The notes: generated by a model from the sequence alone, not told the origin. Positions 18,809 through 27,917 are shown, counted from the first letter of the stretch. The stretch: 31,738 nt of DNA from Isotricha intestinalis (GCA_023807065.1 JAJJLU010003779.1:1-31738), one strand, 5' to 3'. Translations and numbers: made by a program.

Positions 18809-20071
18809 ATGGAAAACTTATCAAAAGAATATCAGAAAAAATTAGATTTTTCTTCAGTAAAGAAGGATGAAAACAATTTAGAAAATTCAAGTTCCTTTCC
18901 AATATTTTCAAATTTAATGCAAATAACACCTTTAACTCGTTTAAACCAATCTAACGAGAATAGTAACATAAATATAGAAAGAGGATTATTAAAAGAGAAC
19001 AAGAACAATAACAATAATATAAATGAGAATAGAAATTTAAATAAAAATACATCAAAGAAGGAATTAAAAAATTATTATGAAAAACAGGAACTATTTATTC
19101 ATACTTCAACGAAAAAAAATCATATTCCAAAAAGAGGAAATTTTATTTTAAGACAAGAATTAAAAAATTATACACCTGAATGTAATGCAAAATGTGGAAT
19201 AATAAGTAATTTCGTATTTATGATATGTTGTCTTTCAATAGGAATTCCTTTAATAATATATTCAAAAAATCATAATGAATTTATATTAGATTATACAAAT
19301 TGTATTAATAATAAAGAAATATATAATAAGAATACAAATGAATGTAGAATAAAATTTAAATTAGAAAAAAGATTTAAAAGTAAAATATTCATATATTATA
19401 AATTAAAGAATTTTTATTTAAATCATAGAAAATTAGTTAAAAGTAAAAGTTGGAATGAATTAAGAGGAGAAGAAATAAATTCGAAAAAAAATTGTAAAAA
19501 TGCATTAACAATGAAAGAAATGTTTGGTTTGAATTCTTCATATTATACAAATCAATGGAATTATACTTTTAATCATTCTGATATTGCAAGTCCTTGTGGA
19601 TTATTTGCAAGAAGTTTTTTTAATGATACTTATAATTTAACTTTTGAAAATGGAACTTATATTTTTATTGATGAAAATAATATTTCTAATAAGTATTTAA
19701 AAAACAATTTTTTTAAAAGAAGAAAAAATTACCAATCTAAGCAATGGATTGATGTTGAAAATGAACATTTTATTAATTGGATGAATGTTGAAACTTTTAA
19801 TACTTTTAGAAAATTATGGGGAAAAATTAATATTGATTTATTACCTGGGAATTATATTTTAATTGTTAAATATAATTATCATATTCATTTATATGAAGGA
19901 AAAAAATTTTTTGTTATTTCCGAAAGTAATATTGTCGGACAAAATTCATTCTTTGGTTATTTTCTTATTGCTGTTTCTGGTTATTGCTTTTTAGTTATTT
20001 TAATTTTATGGGTTTTGGCTTTGTCAAACAAAGAAAAAATGTTTGATATTAATGTACTTAAATGGAATTAA
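18809..20071 (+). CDS. CDC50/LEM3-family subunit of P4-ATPase lipid flippases
   Basis: 420 residues with the CDC50 architecture: a long cytosolic N-terminus (1-128), TM1 at about 129-153, a large glycosylated lumenal domain and TM2 at about 382-405. Family motifs are clear: YYKLKNFYLNHRKLVKS, SPCGLFARSFFND, NVETFNTFRKLWGKI and a G-N-Y-x-L/I-x(4)-N/YNY strand before YEGKKFFVIS. Lumenal cysteines that form disulfides in the family are present. CDC50 proteins are needed for ER exit and activity of flippases that move phosphatidylserine and phosphatidylethanolamine to the cytosolic leaflet. The Asn/Lys-rich N-terminal extension of about 100 residues is longer than in yeast or human members. It is followed 101 bases on by another plus-strand gene. 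Confidence 0.95.
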   Translation: MENLSKEYQKKLDFSSVKKDENNLENSSSFPIFSNLMQITPLTRLNQSNENSNINIERGLLKENKNNNNNINENRNLNKNTSKKELKNYYEKQELFIHTSTKKNHIPKRGNFILRQELKNYTPECNAKCGIISNFVFMICCLSIGIPLIIYSKNHNEFILDYTNCINNKEIYNKNTNECRIKFKLEKRFKSKIFIYYKLKNFYLNHRKLVKSKSWNELRGEEINSKKNCKNALTMKEMFGLNSSYYTNQWNYTFNHSDIASPCGLFARSFFNDTYNLTFENGTYIFIDENNISNKYLKNNFFKRRKNYQSKQWIDVENEHFINWMNVETFNTFRKLWGKINIDLLPGNYILIVKYNYHIHLYEGKKFFVISESNIVGQNSFFGYFLIAVSGYCFLVILILWVLALSNKEKMFDINVLKWN

Positions 20072-20172
20072 AATTCTTATTTATTTTTTTTATATATATT
20101 TTTTATTATTTCATTTTTTTTATTACATTAAAATTTTATATTTTTTTTTGAGGAAATTTTATAATTATTTTA

Positions 20173-22041
20173 ATGATTTCTAAGTCGTTAATATATCAAA
20201 AAAATTTAACAAATTTTTTTAATTTTTCAAAAGAAGAAAAAAGGAATAAATCAATTGAATTACTAAATAAATCAAAAAAGTTAATATTAGACACAGAAAA
20301 ATATTTAAATTATTCATCATATTATAAAAAATTAACAATGAAGTATTCATTTAAATTACCAGGAATAACAAATTATCCAATTTTAAAAAATGAAACAATA
20401 ATTCCAATAAAAAAGTATAAAATTAAAAATAGTTCTTTAACACAAAGATTAATTTTATCAGATTATAATAGAGATCAAAAATATAAAAAAAAAATAAAAG
20501 AATTTAATTCTAATAATATTATTAATGAAAATCTGAATAATATTAATTCAAACAGTTTTTTAACTTATATTGATAAATTTAATAATATGGATAATGTAAT
20601 TCATAAATATATAACTTATAAAGAAAATTACTTTGTTAATAAAAATAAAGATGGAAATAAAAAATTACTTGAACAATATATTAATAAATTAATTGATAAT
20701 GATGAAATTCATCAAAATTTTTTAGAAAATAGTATTTATAAAAAAGAAAATATTTTTTTTATAAAAAAAACAGAAATTAAATTAAGATGTGATTCTATAA
20801 TATTATATTTTTATAATGAAAAAAAAAAAATTTCAAAAATTAAATTTCCTTTTGAAAGCATTCCTTTTTTTTATGGAATTGACTTTGAAAGTTTTAAATT
20901 ATTTATTTTTTCAGTTATAGATTATGATTATAAAAATAATATTTTTAAATTAAATGAAGAGAAATATAATAAAAATTTTATGAATTATTTAAACGAAAAA
21001 ACTTTTTATAAAGAAGATTGTTTTTTATTAAATTTTAGTAAAAGTCCTCATTTTAAATATGATTGGATTGTTCAAAGTGAATGTATAAAAAAATATAAAA
21101 TGAAAATTCAAATGCCAAAAATAAAAATAAGATTTAAATACTCAAATAATGTTAAAACTACTTTAATTAAATCTTTAGATTCTATTCATATGTCTTATTT
21201 AGTTTTAGAAAAATTTAAAGATTGGGATTTATTCTTATTAAATTCTTTTTGTCTTATTAAAGAATTTAGAATAAAAATTAATCAAGCTTTAAGTTATAAT
21301 CCTATTTTAAATAAAAATAATATTAAAATTGATTTAGATCCTCCTATAATTAAATTTAATAATAAAAATTATTCAAAATATACTTTTGATTTTTTTATTA
21401 GTTTTAAAGAAGAAATTTTTGGAAGAAATTTATTTTTTAAAATTAATACTCCAAAAATACAAATAAATTATACTACTGATAATATTAAAAAGCCTTATGA
21501 AAAAATATATAAATTAAATATTAAAGAATCCATTCAATTAAATAAAATGAGAAATTCTTTTTGGCCTGAAGATATGATAAATAGGTGTTTAGATATAAAA
21601 GAAAAAGTAAAAGAAAATTTAATTGAAAGTAAATTAGAATTAGATAAAAAAATATTTGATTTTGATAATGATTTATTAAGATTTATAAAAAGACAAGATA
21701 CTTTTTTAAATGAAATAATTAGAAATAAATCAATATTAAAAATAACAATATTATTCCCTAGTATAATATATTATAGTTCAATTAAATTAATAAAAAATAA
21801 ATATAATTTAACAAGAGAAGAATTTGAAGAACTTTTTGAATTATCTGTTTTTGATTGGCATAAATATATTATAAAAAATATATCAAAAATAGAAAAAATT
21901 CAAAAAAAAGAAAGAATAATAAATTTTAGAGATAATGATAAAAAAAATACAGTAATGATGAGTTCTTTAAGAAATTTAAAGAAACATAGACAAAAAACAA
22001 TGAAAGCAATATCAAAATTTAAAGTAAATTTAGATGATTAA
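20173..22041 (+). CDS. Conserved-looking protein of unknown function
   Basis: 622 residues, Lys/Ile/Asn/Phe-rich, no signal peptide or clear TM. The N-terminal 170 residues look flexible. The middle (about 195-460) looks globular, with alternating beta-like strands and a distinctive stretch KIKFPFESIPFFYGIDFESF. The C-terminus (about 480-590) is helical and charged, with possible coiled coil (KEKVKENLIESKLELDKK), and ends basic. I have a vague memory of ciliate proteins with an 'FPFExIPFFYG' segment but cannot name a family or function. It sits in a tight co-directional row, 101 bases after CDC50 and 84 bases before the bZIP gene. Confidence 0.65.
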   Translation: MISKSLIYQKNLTNFFNFSKEEKRNKSIELLNKSKKLILDTEKYLNYSSYYKKLTMKYSFKLPGITNYPILKNETIIPIKKYKIKNSSLTQRLILSDYNRDQKYKKKIKEFNSNNIINENLNNINSNSFLTYIDKFNNMDNVIHKYITYKENYFVNKNKDGNKKLLEQYINKLIDNDEIHQNFLENSIYKKENIFFIKKTEIKLRCDSIILYFYNEKKKISKIKFPFESIPFFYGIDFESFKLFIFSVIDYDYKNNIFKLNEEKYNKNFMNYLNEKTFYKEDCFLLNFSKSPHFKYDWIVQSECIKKYKMKIQMPKIKIRFKYSNNVKTTLIKSLDSIHMSYLVLEKFKDWDLFLLNSFCLIKEFRIKINQALSYNPILNKNNIKIDLDPPIIKFNNKNYSKYTFDFFISFKEEIFGRNLFFKINTPKIQINYTTDNIKKPYEKIYKLNIKESIQLNKMRNSFWPEDMINRCLDIKEKVKENLIESKLELDKKIFDFDNDLLRFIKRQDTFLNEIIRNKSILKITILFPSIIYYSSIKLIKNKYNLTREEFEELFELSVFDWHKYIIKNISKIEKIQKKERIINFRDNDKKNTVMMSSLRNLKKHRQKTMKAISKFKVNLDD

Positions 22042-22125
22042 AAACCATTTTTATATTTAATTTTTTTTAAAAATAAAATTACATTAAATAAATATAATTA
22101 TTAATTTAAATATTTACTTTTTTAA

Positions 22126-23125
22126 ATGGAAAATATTAAAGGAAATAATTATGAATCATCAATACAAAATCATGATATTTTAACAGCCTTTTTAAATAAA
22201 TATAATAATGATTTACAAAAAGAAGAGTAAGTAAATAATAAATATATAATATAAGAAAAATATTTATAAATGATTTTTTTATTCAACCAGAACAAAATTC
22301 TTTTAATAGAATATTCGACGAACAAAATAATGAAGAATTACAAGAAAAAGAACCTTTTTATTTTTTAAAACCTATATTTGGAAATGATTTTGATTATTCT
22401 TTAAATAATGAAAATAATATTTCTTTAAAAAAAAATGTAATTAATGAAGATAATAATAATAATGAAAATAGAAAAAATGATTTTTTAGGAAAAAAAACAA
22501 TTTTTACTTCAATTAAACAACGATATACTCATCAAAGAGAAGTTAAATTAATTCAAAATAGAATGAGTGCAAAAAAATGTAGACAAAAAAAAAAAGATTA
22601 TTTAAATAATTTAGAAGAACAAGTTGAAAAATATAAAATAATTATTAATCAATATGAAAATATTTTAAAAAAAAATCAATGTATTGAAAATGGATTTAAT
22701 AAATTAAATGAAAAAGAAAAATATTTATTAATTAATGATGTTCCTGATTCTAAAGCTGAAGAAATTAAAAAAGAATATAAAAATGAACAAATTTTATTAT
22801 TGAATAAATTATTAAATAAATTAATTAGAATTATGATTCCATTAGAATATAAAATTTTTTATCGAAAATTATTAAAGTTAGAGGATATTGAAGAAAACGA
22901 TGATATTCAAATTATGAAAAATAAAATAAATAATAATATTTCAATGTATATATTATTTTTTATTAATATAGATTGAAAAATTTATATTATTTTAAAGATA
23001 TTAAAAAAGATAAAAATTTTAAAACTGAAAATAATGTTGAAGTAAATATTACTGATTGTATACCTTATAAATTATTTCAAATATATAGTAAAATGAATAA
23101 TATAATAGATTTATTTATAGAATAA
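22126..23125 (+). CDS. bZIP transcription factor, three exons
   Basis: Exons 22126-22226, 22256-22945 and 22972-23125 sum to 945 bases, encoding 314 residues and ending in TAA. Unspliced, the longest visible frame starts at an internal ATG (22563) and stops early at 22976. Splicing restores an N-terminus of about 145 residues before that ATG and a 3' exon. The DNA-binding basic region reads NRMSAKKCRQKKK, fitting the bZIP signature N-x7-R. It is followed by a zipper region (YLNNLEEQVEKYKIIINQYENIL) with heptad hydrophobics, though not a perfect leucine series. Flanks are acidic/Asn-rich. Such proteins bind palindromic DNA as dimers in the nucleus. Targets cannot be inferred. Confidence 0.8.
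22227..22255 (+). other. Predicted 29-nt intron in bZIP gene
   Basis: Begins GTAAGTAA and ends ATATAAG. Contains an in-frame TAA that would otherwise end the protein after 34 codons. Of the nearby AG sites, this one restores the downstream bZIP frame (the later ccag at 22290 does not). Confidence 0.7.
22946..22971 (+). other. Predicted 26-nt intron in bZIP gene
   Basis: Begins GTATAT and ends TAATATAG. Removal skips the TGA at 22974-22976 by changing phase and opens 50 further codons to a TAA at 23123-23125. Confidence 0.7.
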
Positions 23126-23460
23126 ATTTTTATTTAATTTATACTAAATATTATTAATAATATATATGAAAACAATAATTTTTTCTTTATAATTAATTAT
23201 ATAATATTTATAGATTAAATTATAATTAAAAGAGTTTTTCAGAGTGTGGGTAAAGTTTTGATCACATGGTAACTTAATAAAGAACTTATTAAGTACGCTT
23301 AACCGAGATTCCCATAAAAGCGTCATCATAAACTCATTTATCTAAAATATTAAAAAATATATAAATTTATATAACATTATTTTTAAATTTTTTTTACTTA
23401 AAAAAAATTTATTTAAATTCATTAAAAATTTAATTTATTTTTTTTATTTTTTAATTTTTT
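23126..23460. other. Intergenic region carrying the snoRNA candidate
   Basis: Between the bZIP and TRAPPC13 genes. Almost pure A/T except for a distinct GC-richer island at about 23230-23335, which is the C/D-box RNA candidate on the opposite strand. Confidence 0.6.
23232..23335 (-). ncRNA. C/D-box small nucleolar RNA candidate
   Basis: Read on the minus strand, 104 nt. A 6-bp terminal stem (GAGTTT at 23335-23330 with AAACTC at 23237-23232) brackets a perfect C box (ATGATGA, 23329-23323) and D box (CTGA, 23242-23239). This is the kink-turn arrangement of C/D snoRNAs. A C'-like box, GTGATCA, lies upstream of the D guide region. The segment TGGGAATCTCG is exactly complementary over 11 nt to the conserved large-subunit rRNA sequence CGAGATTCCCA (domain V). 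Two internal hairpins are possible: ACGCTT/AAGCGT around that antisense segment, and a 9-bp ACTTAATAA/TTATTAAGT stem. The D' box is not clear. The second guide (CAAAACTTTACCCACAC before D) has no target I can name. It sits in an AT-rich spacer as a GC island, opposite to both neighbours, so it probably has its own promoter. Confidence 0.7.
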
Positions 23461-24690
23461 ATGAAAGATAACAAAAAAGAAGTAATTGATATTAAATGTA
23501 TTAGATTAAATTCTCCTAATATAAAAAATAATTCAAAAAATTTAAATGGTTTATATAATAATTTATTAAATGAAGAATATGAAAATTATTATTTAGAAAA
23601 TAAATCAAATTCTTTTGAATTAACTTCTCAATATAATATTTCCAGTAATTGCGGTTTTTATTTAAATAGAATTTTCGGTCCAGCTTTTGTTGGAGATGAA
23701 CTAAATATTTTATTTATAATATTAAACAAAACAAATTCAATAATTCAAATTGAAAAAATATATTTTAATATTTATTCAGATGATCCAAATATGATTGTTC
23801 CTTTTAATTGTAATATTCCTTCAAAAATAAGTTTAAAAGAATATTCTTTTTATTCTTTTGTTTTTTATTTTAAAGTAGAAAAAAAAGTTAAATATAAAAT
23901 TGAATTTAAATGTTTATATGAAGATATAGAATTCGGTATAAATGAAAATAAAATGTTTAAAAATGGATATAATTATGAGAAAATTTTAACTATTGAGGGT
24001 AAAAATCCTTTTAATATAGATACAAATTTTACATTAATTGATTTAGAAAAATGTTATATAAGTCAAATATTAGAGAATTTAAATAAAATTACTTTAAAAA
24101 TAAATAAAATTTGGTTGAGTACAAATAAAGAACCAAAAACAATTATTGAATTAAAAACAAAATTTGAAGAATTATACCTACATCAAAAAGAAAGTATAAG
24201 CTTATTATATGAAATAAATGACCAAAATATATTTAATTATGAAAGAAAATTTTTATTAAATATTGAATGGCAAAGAATAAATGAATTAAATAAATATTTA
24301 TTTCAATCAGAAATAAGAAATACCTGTATTTCATATAATGAATTTTTTGCAATTGAATTAAAAGAAAAACCAAATGTTACTTTAATTAAAGATCAAACTT
24401 TTAAAATAATATTATTAATATATCCTAAAATAAATGAAAAATTAAATATTTATATTTCATGTGACAATGATGATAAAGGAAAAGTTATTAATATTTTAGA
24501 TATTATAGAAGAAAATATTGAATTATTTAATAATCCAGAAGAAATTTGTTTAATTTGTAAATCAAGATATGTTGGTAATATTAGTTTTCCAACTATAAAA
24601 TTTAAATTTAAATTTAGAAACCAACAAAATTGTATTTCAATGAATAATATTTTATGTCTTCCAATTTTAAAAGAAATTAATTTAATATAA
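23461..24690 (+). CDS. TRAPPC13 homologue (TRAPP complex subunit)
   Basis: 409 residues, close to the 417 or so of human TRAPPC13. Beta-rich, no TM. Family landmarks appear in order: an early RLNSPNI segment, NRIFGPAFVGDELNILFIIL (compare the FGNIFLGETF strand of the human protein), a K(V)xYKIEFKCLYED strand, PFNIDTNFTLID before a YISQILENLNK segment (compare PLDVKTKF and the VFLEAQIQN region) and LLNIEWQRINELNKYLFQSEI (compare the DIVWKTNLGERGRLQTSQL region). TRAPPC13 belongs to metazoan TRAPPIII-type complexes, which activate Rab1 in ER-Golgi traffic and autophagy. The stop lies only 23 bases before the next gene's ATG. Confidence 0.75.
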   Translation: MKDNKKEVIDIKCIRLNSPNIKNNSKNLNGLYNNLLNEEYENYYLENKSNSFELTSQYNISSNCGFYLNRIFGPAFVGDELNILFIILNKTNSIIQIEKIYFNIYSDDPNMIVPFNCNIPSKISLKEYSFYSFVFYFKVEKKVKYKIEFKCLYEDIEFGINENKMFKNGYNYEKILTIEGKNPFNIDTNFTLIDLEKCYISQILENLNKITLKINKIWLSTNKEPKTIIELKTKFEELYLHQKESISLLYEINDQNIFNYERKFLLNIEWQRINELNKYLFQSEIRNTCISYNEFFAIELKEKPNVTLIKDQTFKIILLIYPKINEKLNIYISCDNDDKGKVINILDIIEENIELFNNPEEICLICKSRYVGNISFPTIKFKFKFRNQQNCISMNNILCLPILKEINLI

Positions 24691-24713
24691 AAATATTATT
24701 TAAAAAAAATTAT

Positions 24714-25985
24714 ATGAAAAAGCTTTTTATTTTTTTTCTTTTTTTCTTCAAATACTCAAAAATATTTGCTCAAATAATAATTCCCTTTAAAAATAATATA
24801 GATATTTCAAAATTAACAGAAGAAAATTATATAGAAAAATTATTTAATCTTAAAATAACATCAAATATATCTATAGGAACTCCATATCAAGAAATTCCAA
24901 TTTCAATAAAGTTAAGACAATATAATTTAATAATATTATCTCAAGATTCAAAAGATGGGAAAAATTTAATAAGTTTTAATGAATTAAACTCATCTTCTTT
25001 TAATACAAAAGATAAATCTCCAGTATATTTAGATTTACCTGAAGCTGAATTTATAAGAAGATCAAATGATACGTTTAAAATAAATAATATATTAATTGAT
25101 AATTTAAATTTCTTTTTAAGTTATGACACCGTTAATAATCAAAGTGGATGTTTAGGTTTAAAACCTGTTGATTCTTATAATAATTATAATCTAATTTATC
25201 AATTGAAACAAAAAAAATTGATTAATTCATATGTTTTTTATTTTAAATTTTCTAGTAAAAATTCTTATGATGGAGAGATTATTTTAGGTAATTTTCCTCA
25301 TGAAATTGAAAACAAAAAATTTAAAAATGATTTATATGGGACTATTAGTGTTATTAATAATAAATATATTACTCAACAACAGTATGAATTTTATATTTCA
25401 AAAATAAAAATTGGAGAAATTGAAATTGCAGAAAAACAAATATTTAATTTTATTTTTGAAAATTTTTTTATTCAAATCCCTTTAAATTTTAGTAATTATT
25501 TTGAAAATGAGTGTTTTAAAGAATATTTAAAGAATAATAAATGTTCGTTTTTAAAAAAAGAAATTTATTCAAAAAATATTTATAGTTATATTTGTGATAA
25601 AGATATAAATATGAAAACATTTAAAAATATAGAATTTTATTCACATGAATTAGATTATTCTTTTATTTTTAAGCAAAAAGAATTATTTGTTGAAAGTAAA
25701 GATAAATTAATTTTTATTATTTGTTTTACTGATTCATTGAAAAAAGAATGGAGTTTTGGAAATATTTTTTTACAAAAATATACTATTGTTTTTGAACAAG
25801 ATAGAAAATTAATTGGATTTTATAAACCAAATGAATTTTCTTTTTCTTTTTCTTGGATTATTGTAATTTCATTTGGTATAGTTATAATTAGTTTAATTTA
25901 TTATATTTATATTATTTTAAAGAAAAAAAGAAAAATAAGAGCTAATGAGTTAATCGAAAATTTTGAATATATTTCTAAAGAATAA
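24714..25985 (+). CDS. Membrane-anchored pepsin-fold protein lacking catalytic aspartates
   Basis: 423 residues: signal peptide (about 1-19), ectodomain, one TM (about 379-402) and a short basic tail, so a type I membrane protein. Pepsin-family landmarks are present. SIGTPYQEIPISI is followed by the place of the first DTGS, GCLGLKP matches the GILGLG strand, DGEIILGNFP matches the GGELTLGG turn, and FGNIFLQKYTIVFEQDRKLIGFY matches the LGDxFLRxYYxVFDxxxxxIGFA block. Both active sites are lost: the first reads LRQYN in place of DTGSS, and the second (IFNFIFENFFIQIP) has no Asp-Thr/Ser-Gly. It should be proteolytically inactive and may serve as a binding or surface protein. It begins 23 bases after the TRAPPC13 stop. 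Confidence 0.8.
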   Translation: MKKLFIFFLFFFKYSKIFAQIIIPFKNNIDISKLTEENYIEKLFNLKITSNISIGTPYQEIPISIKLRQYNLIILSQDSKDGKNLISFNELNSSSFNTKDKSPVYLDLPEAEFIRRSNDTFKINNILIDNLNFFLSYDTVNNQSGCLGLKPVDSYNNYNLIYQLKQKKLINSYVFYFKFSSKNSYDGEIILGNFPHEIENKKFKNDLYGTISVINNKYITQQQYEFYISKIKIGEIEIAEKQIFNFIFENFFIQIPLNFSNYFENECFKEYLKNNKCSFLKKEIYSKNIYSYICDKDINMKTFKNIEFYSHELDYSFIFKQKELFVESKDKLIFIICFTDSLKKEWSFGNIFLQKYTIVFEQDRKLIGFYKPNEFSFSFSWIIVISFGIVIISLIYYIYIILKKKRKIRANELIENFEYISKE

Positions 25986-26246
25986 ATAATTAATATTTCT
26001 TTAAAAAAATTTATTTAAATAAAGTATATTTCATAATATAGTTTAAATTAAATATTTTTAATTATATCTGTTAAAATTTTATAATTTATTAAAAATTTTT
26101 TTGAAGAAAAAATCACTAATTTATTTTTATTATTATTATTTATATTTTTTTGGAAAGAAAAATTTTATTCTCACTTATTTACAATTAAAAAATTATATTT
26201 TATAAATAATTATTATGATTTTTAAAATCTTCAATTGAAAATTTGA

Positions 26247-26792
26247 TTATTGACTTATTTTCATTAATTCTTTATAAAAAGATTCATTAGGTTTAATATT
26301 TCTTTTTTTTTTAACATAATTAAAAGCTTCTTCAAATTTCATTTTTTTTTCTTTGATTAAATATGCTATAATAATTGAAGGACTTCTACTTATTCCAGCA
26401 TTACAATGAACTAAAATTTTTTTTGAATCATTTATAAAATCACAACATTGATTTATATATGGTAAAATACTATCTTCAATAATATCTTTTAAAGGTATTT
26501 TCATATATTTTATTTCTTTTTCAAAAGGAGTTTCTAATTCATTTCCACATACTAATACATTTGTTATATTTAAATTTAATAAATTTTCTCTTTTTTTTGC
26601 AAAGTCATAGTTACCTAAATATAATTTATCTTTTATTATTTCTACACATTCTGGATGTAAATTTTTTTTTTCTGAAGAAAATTTTTTGTCTAATTTTAAT
26701 TGGTCATTATAACAATTTTCACATATTGGATTGTTATTCATTAATTTTATATTATTTGTTGTTTCACATATTATACATTTTTCATTTTTCAT
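26247..26792 (-). CDS. Dual-specificity protein phosphatase with N-terminal CxxC pair
   Basis: 181 residues. The N-terminus has two CxxC pairs (CIIC at 5-8, CENC at 24-27), consistent with a small zinc ribbon. The catalytic domain spans about 47-181. The signature loop HCNAGISRS (about 125-133) fits HCx5R, the likely general-acid Asp lies in IPLKDIIED (about 99-104), and the downstream AYLI segment of DSPs is present. The closing KPNESFYKEL matches the NPNxGFxxQL block of the family. Atypical DSPs remove phosphate from Ser/Thr/Tyr of signalling proteins such as MAP kinases. The substrate is unknown. The gene converges with the pseudo-protease. Confidence 0.9.
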   Translation of the reverse strand: MKNEKCIICETTNNIKLMNNNPICENCYNDQLKLDKKFSSEKKNLHPECVEIIKDKLYLGNYDFAKKRENLLNLNITNVLVCGNELETPFEKEIKYMKIPLKDIIEDSILPYINQCCDFINDSKKILVHCNAGISRSPSIIIAYLIKEKKMKFEEAFNYVKKKRNIKPNESFYKELMKISQ

Positions 26793-26921
26793 TTTTTTTA
26801 ATATTTAAATATATATAATTAATAAAAATAAAACTTTTTAAACTATAATTTATTTAATTAAAAAGGATAATTTGAAATATTACAATTTTTTAAAAACTAA
26901 TTTAATTCTTTTTCTAAATTT

Positions 26922-27869
26922 CTATTTAAATATTTTCCCTATATTATTCATAAATTCTATTTTATATTTATTTATATAATATTCATTTTCAATATTTGTA
27001 TTTGAGCATTTTTCATTAATATTTGATTTAATATTAACAATTAATTCTTCTATTTTTTGAAAATAACTTTTTCTTTCATTTGTTAAATCTTTTAATAAAA
27101 ATTGAATACTTTCATCATGTTCATTATTATCTTCATCATTTAATAATAAATCAAATTGTTTTATTTGTTCTTGATAATAAAAATATTTTTTAATTTTATG
27201 ATAATACATATCTTCAAATATATTACTTAAGGTTTCTATTGGAATTTCAAATATTTTAGAATGCATATAAGTATAATGTATTTTTTTTAACAGATCTTTT
27301 AATAAAACATCAATTTTATCTCTTTTATAAGGAAGAATTTGTTTAATAATTTTATTCTCATTATTACCACCATTCAATAATTTATCTTTTAATTTATTAA
27401 TTTTAATTTCTCTTTTTTCATAAAATTTTTTAGATTGTTCAAATATATTTTTGTTAACAATATTAATTCCATTGTTTAAATCTTTATTGATTTTATCAAT
27501 CATATCATTAACAACAGTTTTGTTAGATTCTAATTTAAAAAAAAGCATAATTTTATTAGCATATTTTTTATGTTTATGAACATAATTTGACCAATGAGAA
27601 GGTTTAGAATTTTTTTTCTTTTTATTTTTTTGAACTGCCATAATTAATCTAGTTAATTTATGATTATAAAATAATACTCTTTCATTTGAAATTCCACTAA
27701 AATGTTCTATTGCTTTTTTATATAATATTGCTAATTCTTGTATATTTTCTTCATTTGGTTCTGTTAATTGAATTTCATTTTCTTTTTCTACTATTAATTG
27801 ATAAAAATTTTCATTAATTGTATTTAAGGAAGTATTATATGTTTTTGTTGTTAAATTATCAGAAATCAT
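26922..27869 (-). CDS. Helical protein of unknown function
   Basis: 315 residues ending in TAG. It is largely alpha-helical by composition, Lys/Glu/Asn/Ile-rich, with coiled-coil-like stretches (for example about 150-170 and 245-285) and a basic patch KKNKKKKNSKPSHW near residue 82. No TM, signal or catalytic motif was recognised. Its start is 48 bases from the divergent start of the TBC gene, so the two must share one very small promoter region. Confidence 0.6.
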   Translation of the reverse strand: MISDNLTTKTYNTSLNTINENFYQLIVEKENEIQLTEPNEENIQELAILYKKAIEHFSGISNERVLFYNHKLTRLIMAVQKNKKKKNSKPSHWSNYVHKHKKYANKIMLFFKLESNKTVVNDMIDKINKDLNNGINIVNKNIFEQSKKFYEKREIKINKLKDKLLNGGNNENKIIKQILPYKRDKIDVLLKDLLKKIHYTYMHSKIFEIPIETLSNIFEDMYYHKIKKYFYYQEQIKQFDLLLNDEDNNEHDESIQFLLKDLTNERKSYFQKIEELIVNIKSNINEKCSNTNIENEYYINKYKIEFMNNIGKIFK

Positions 27870-27917
27870 TTAAAATAATTTATTTCTAATATTATTTTAA
27901 ATATACTATTAATTTAA

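Noticed and set aside
23144..23329. 61-codon minus-strand ORF beginning MMTLLWESRLS
   Set aside because: Its start is the C box of the snoRNA candidate. The GC-rich part has box and stem structure, and the rest is A/T spacer translated by chance.
23232..23335. tRNA or U5-like snRNA in the GC island
   Set aside because: No cloverleaf or proper B box forms on either strand. A CGCTTTTAT stretch only loosely resembles the U5 loop and lies next to a C box.
26100..26260. Possible 3' exon extending the phosphatase past its TAA
   Set aside because: The only suitable donor is GTCAAT rather than GTAA/GTAT, the added exon would be about 10 codons, and the DSP already ends at the family's usual point.
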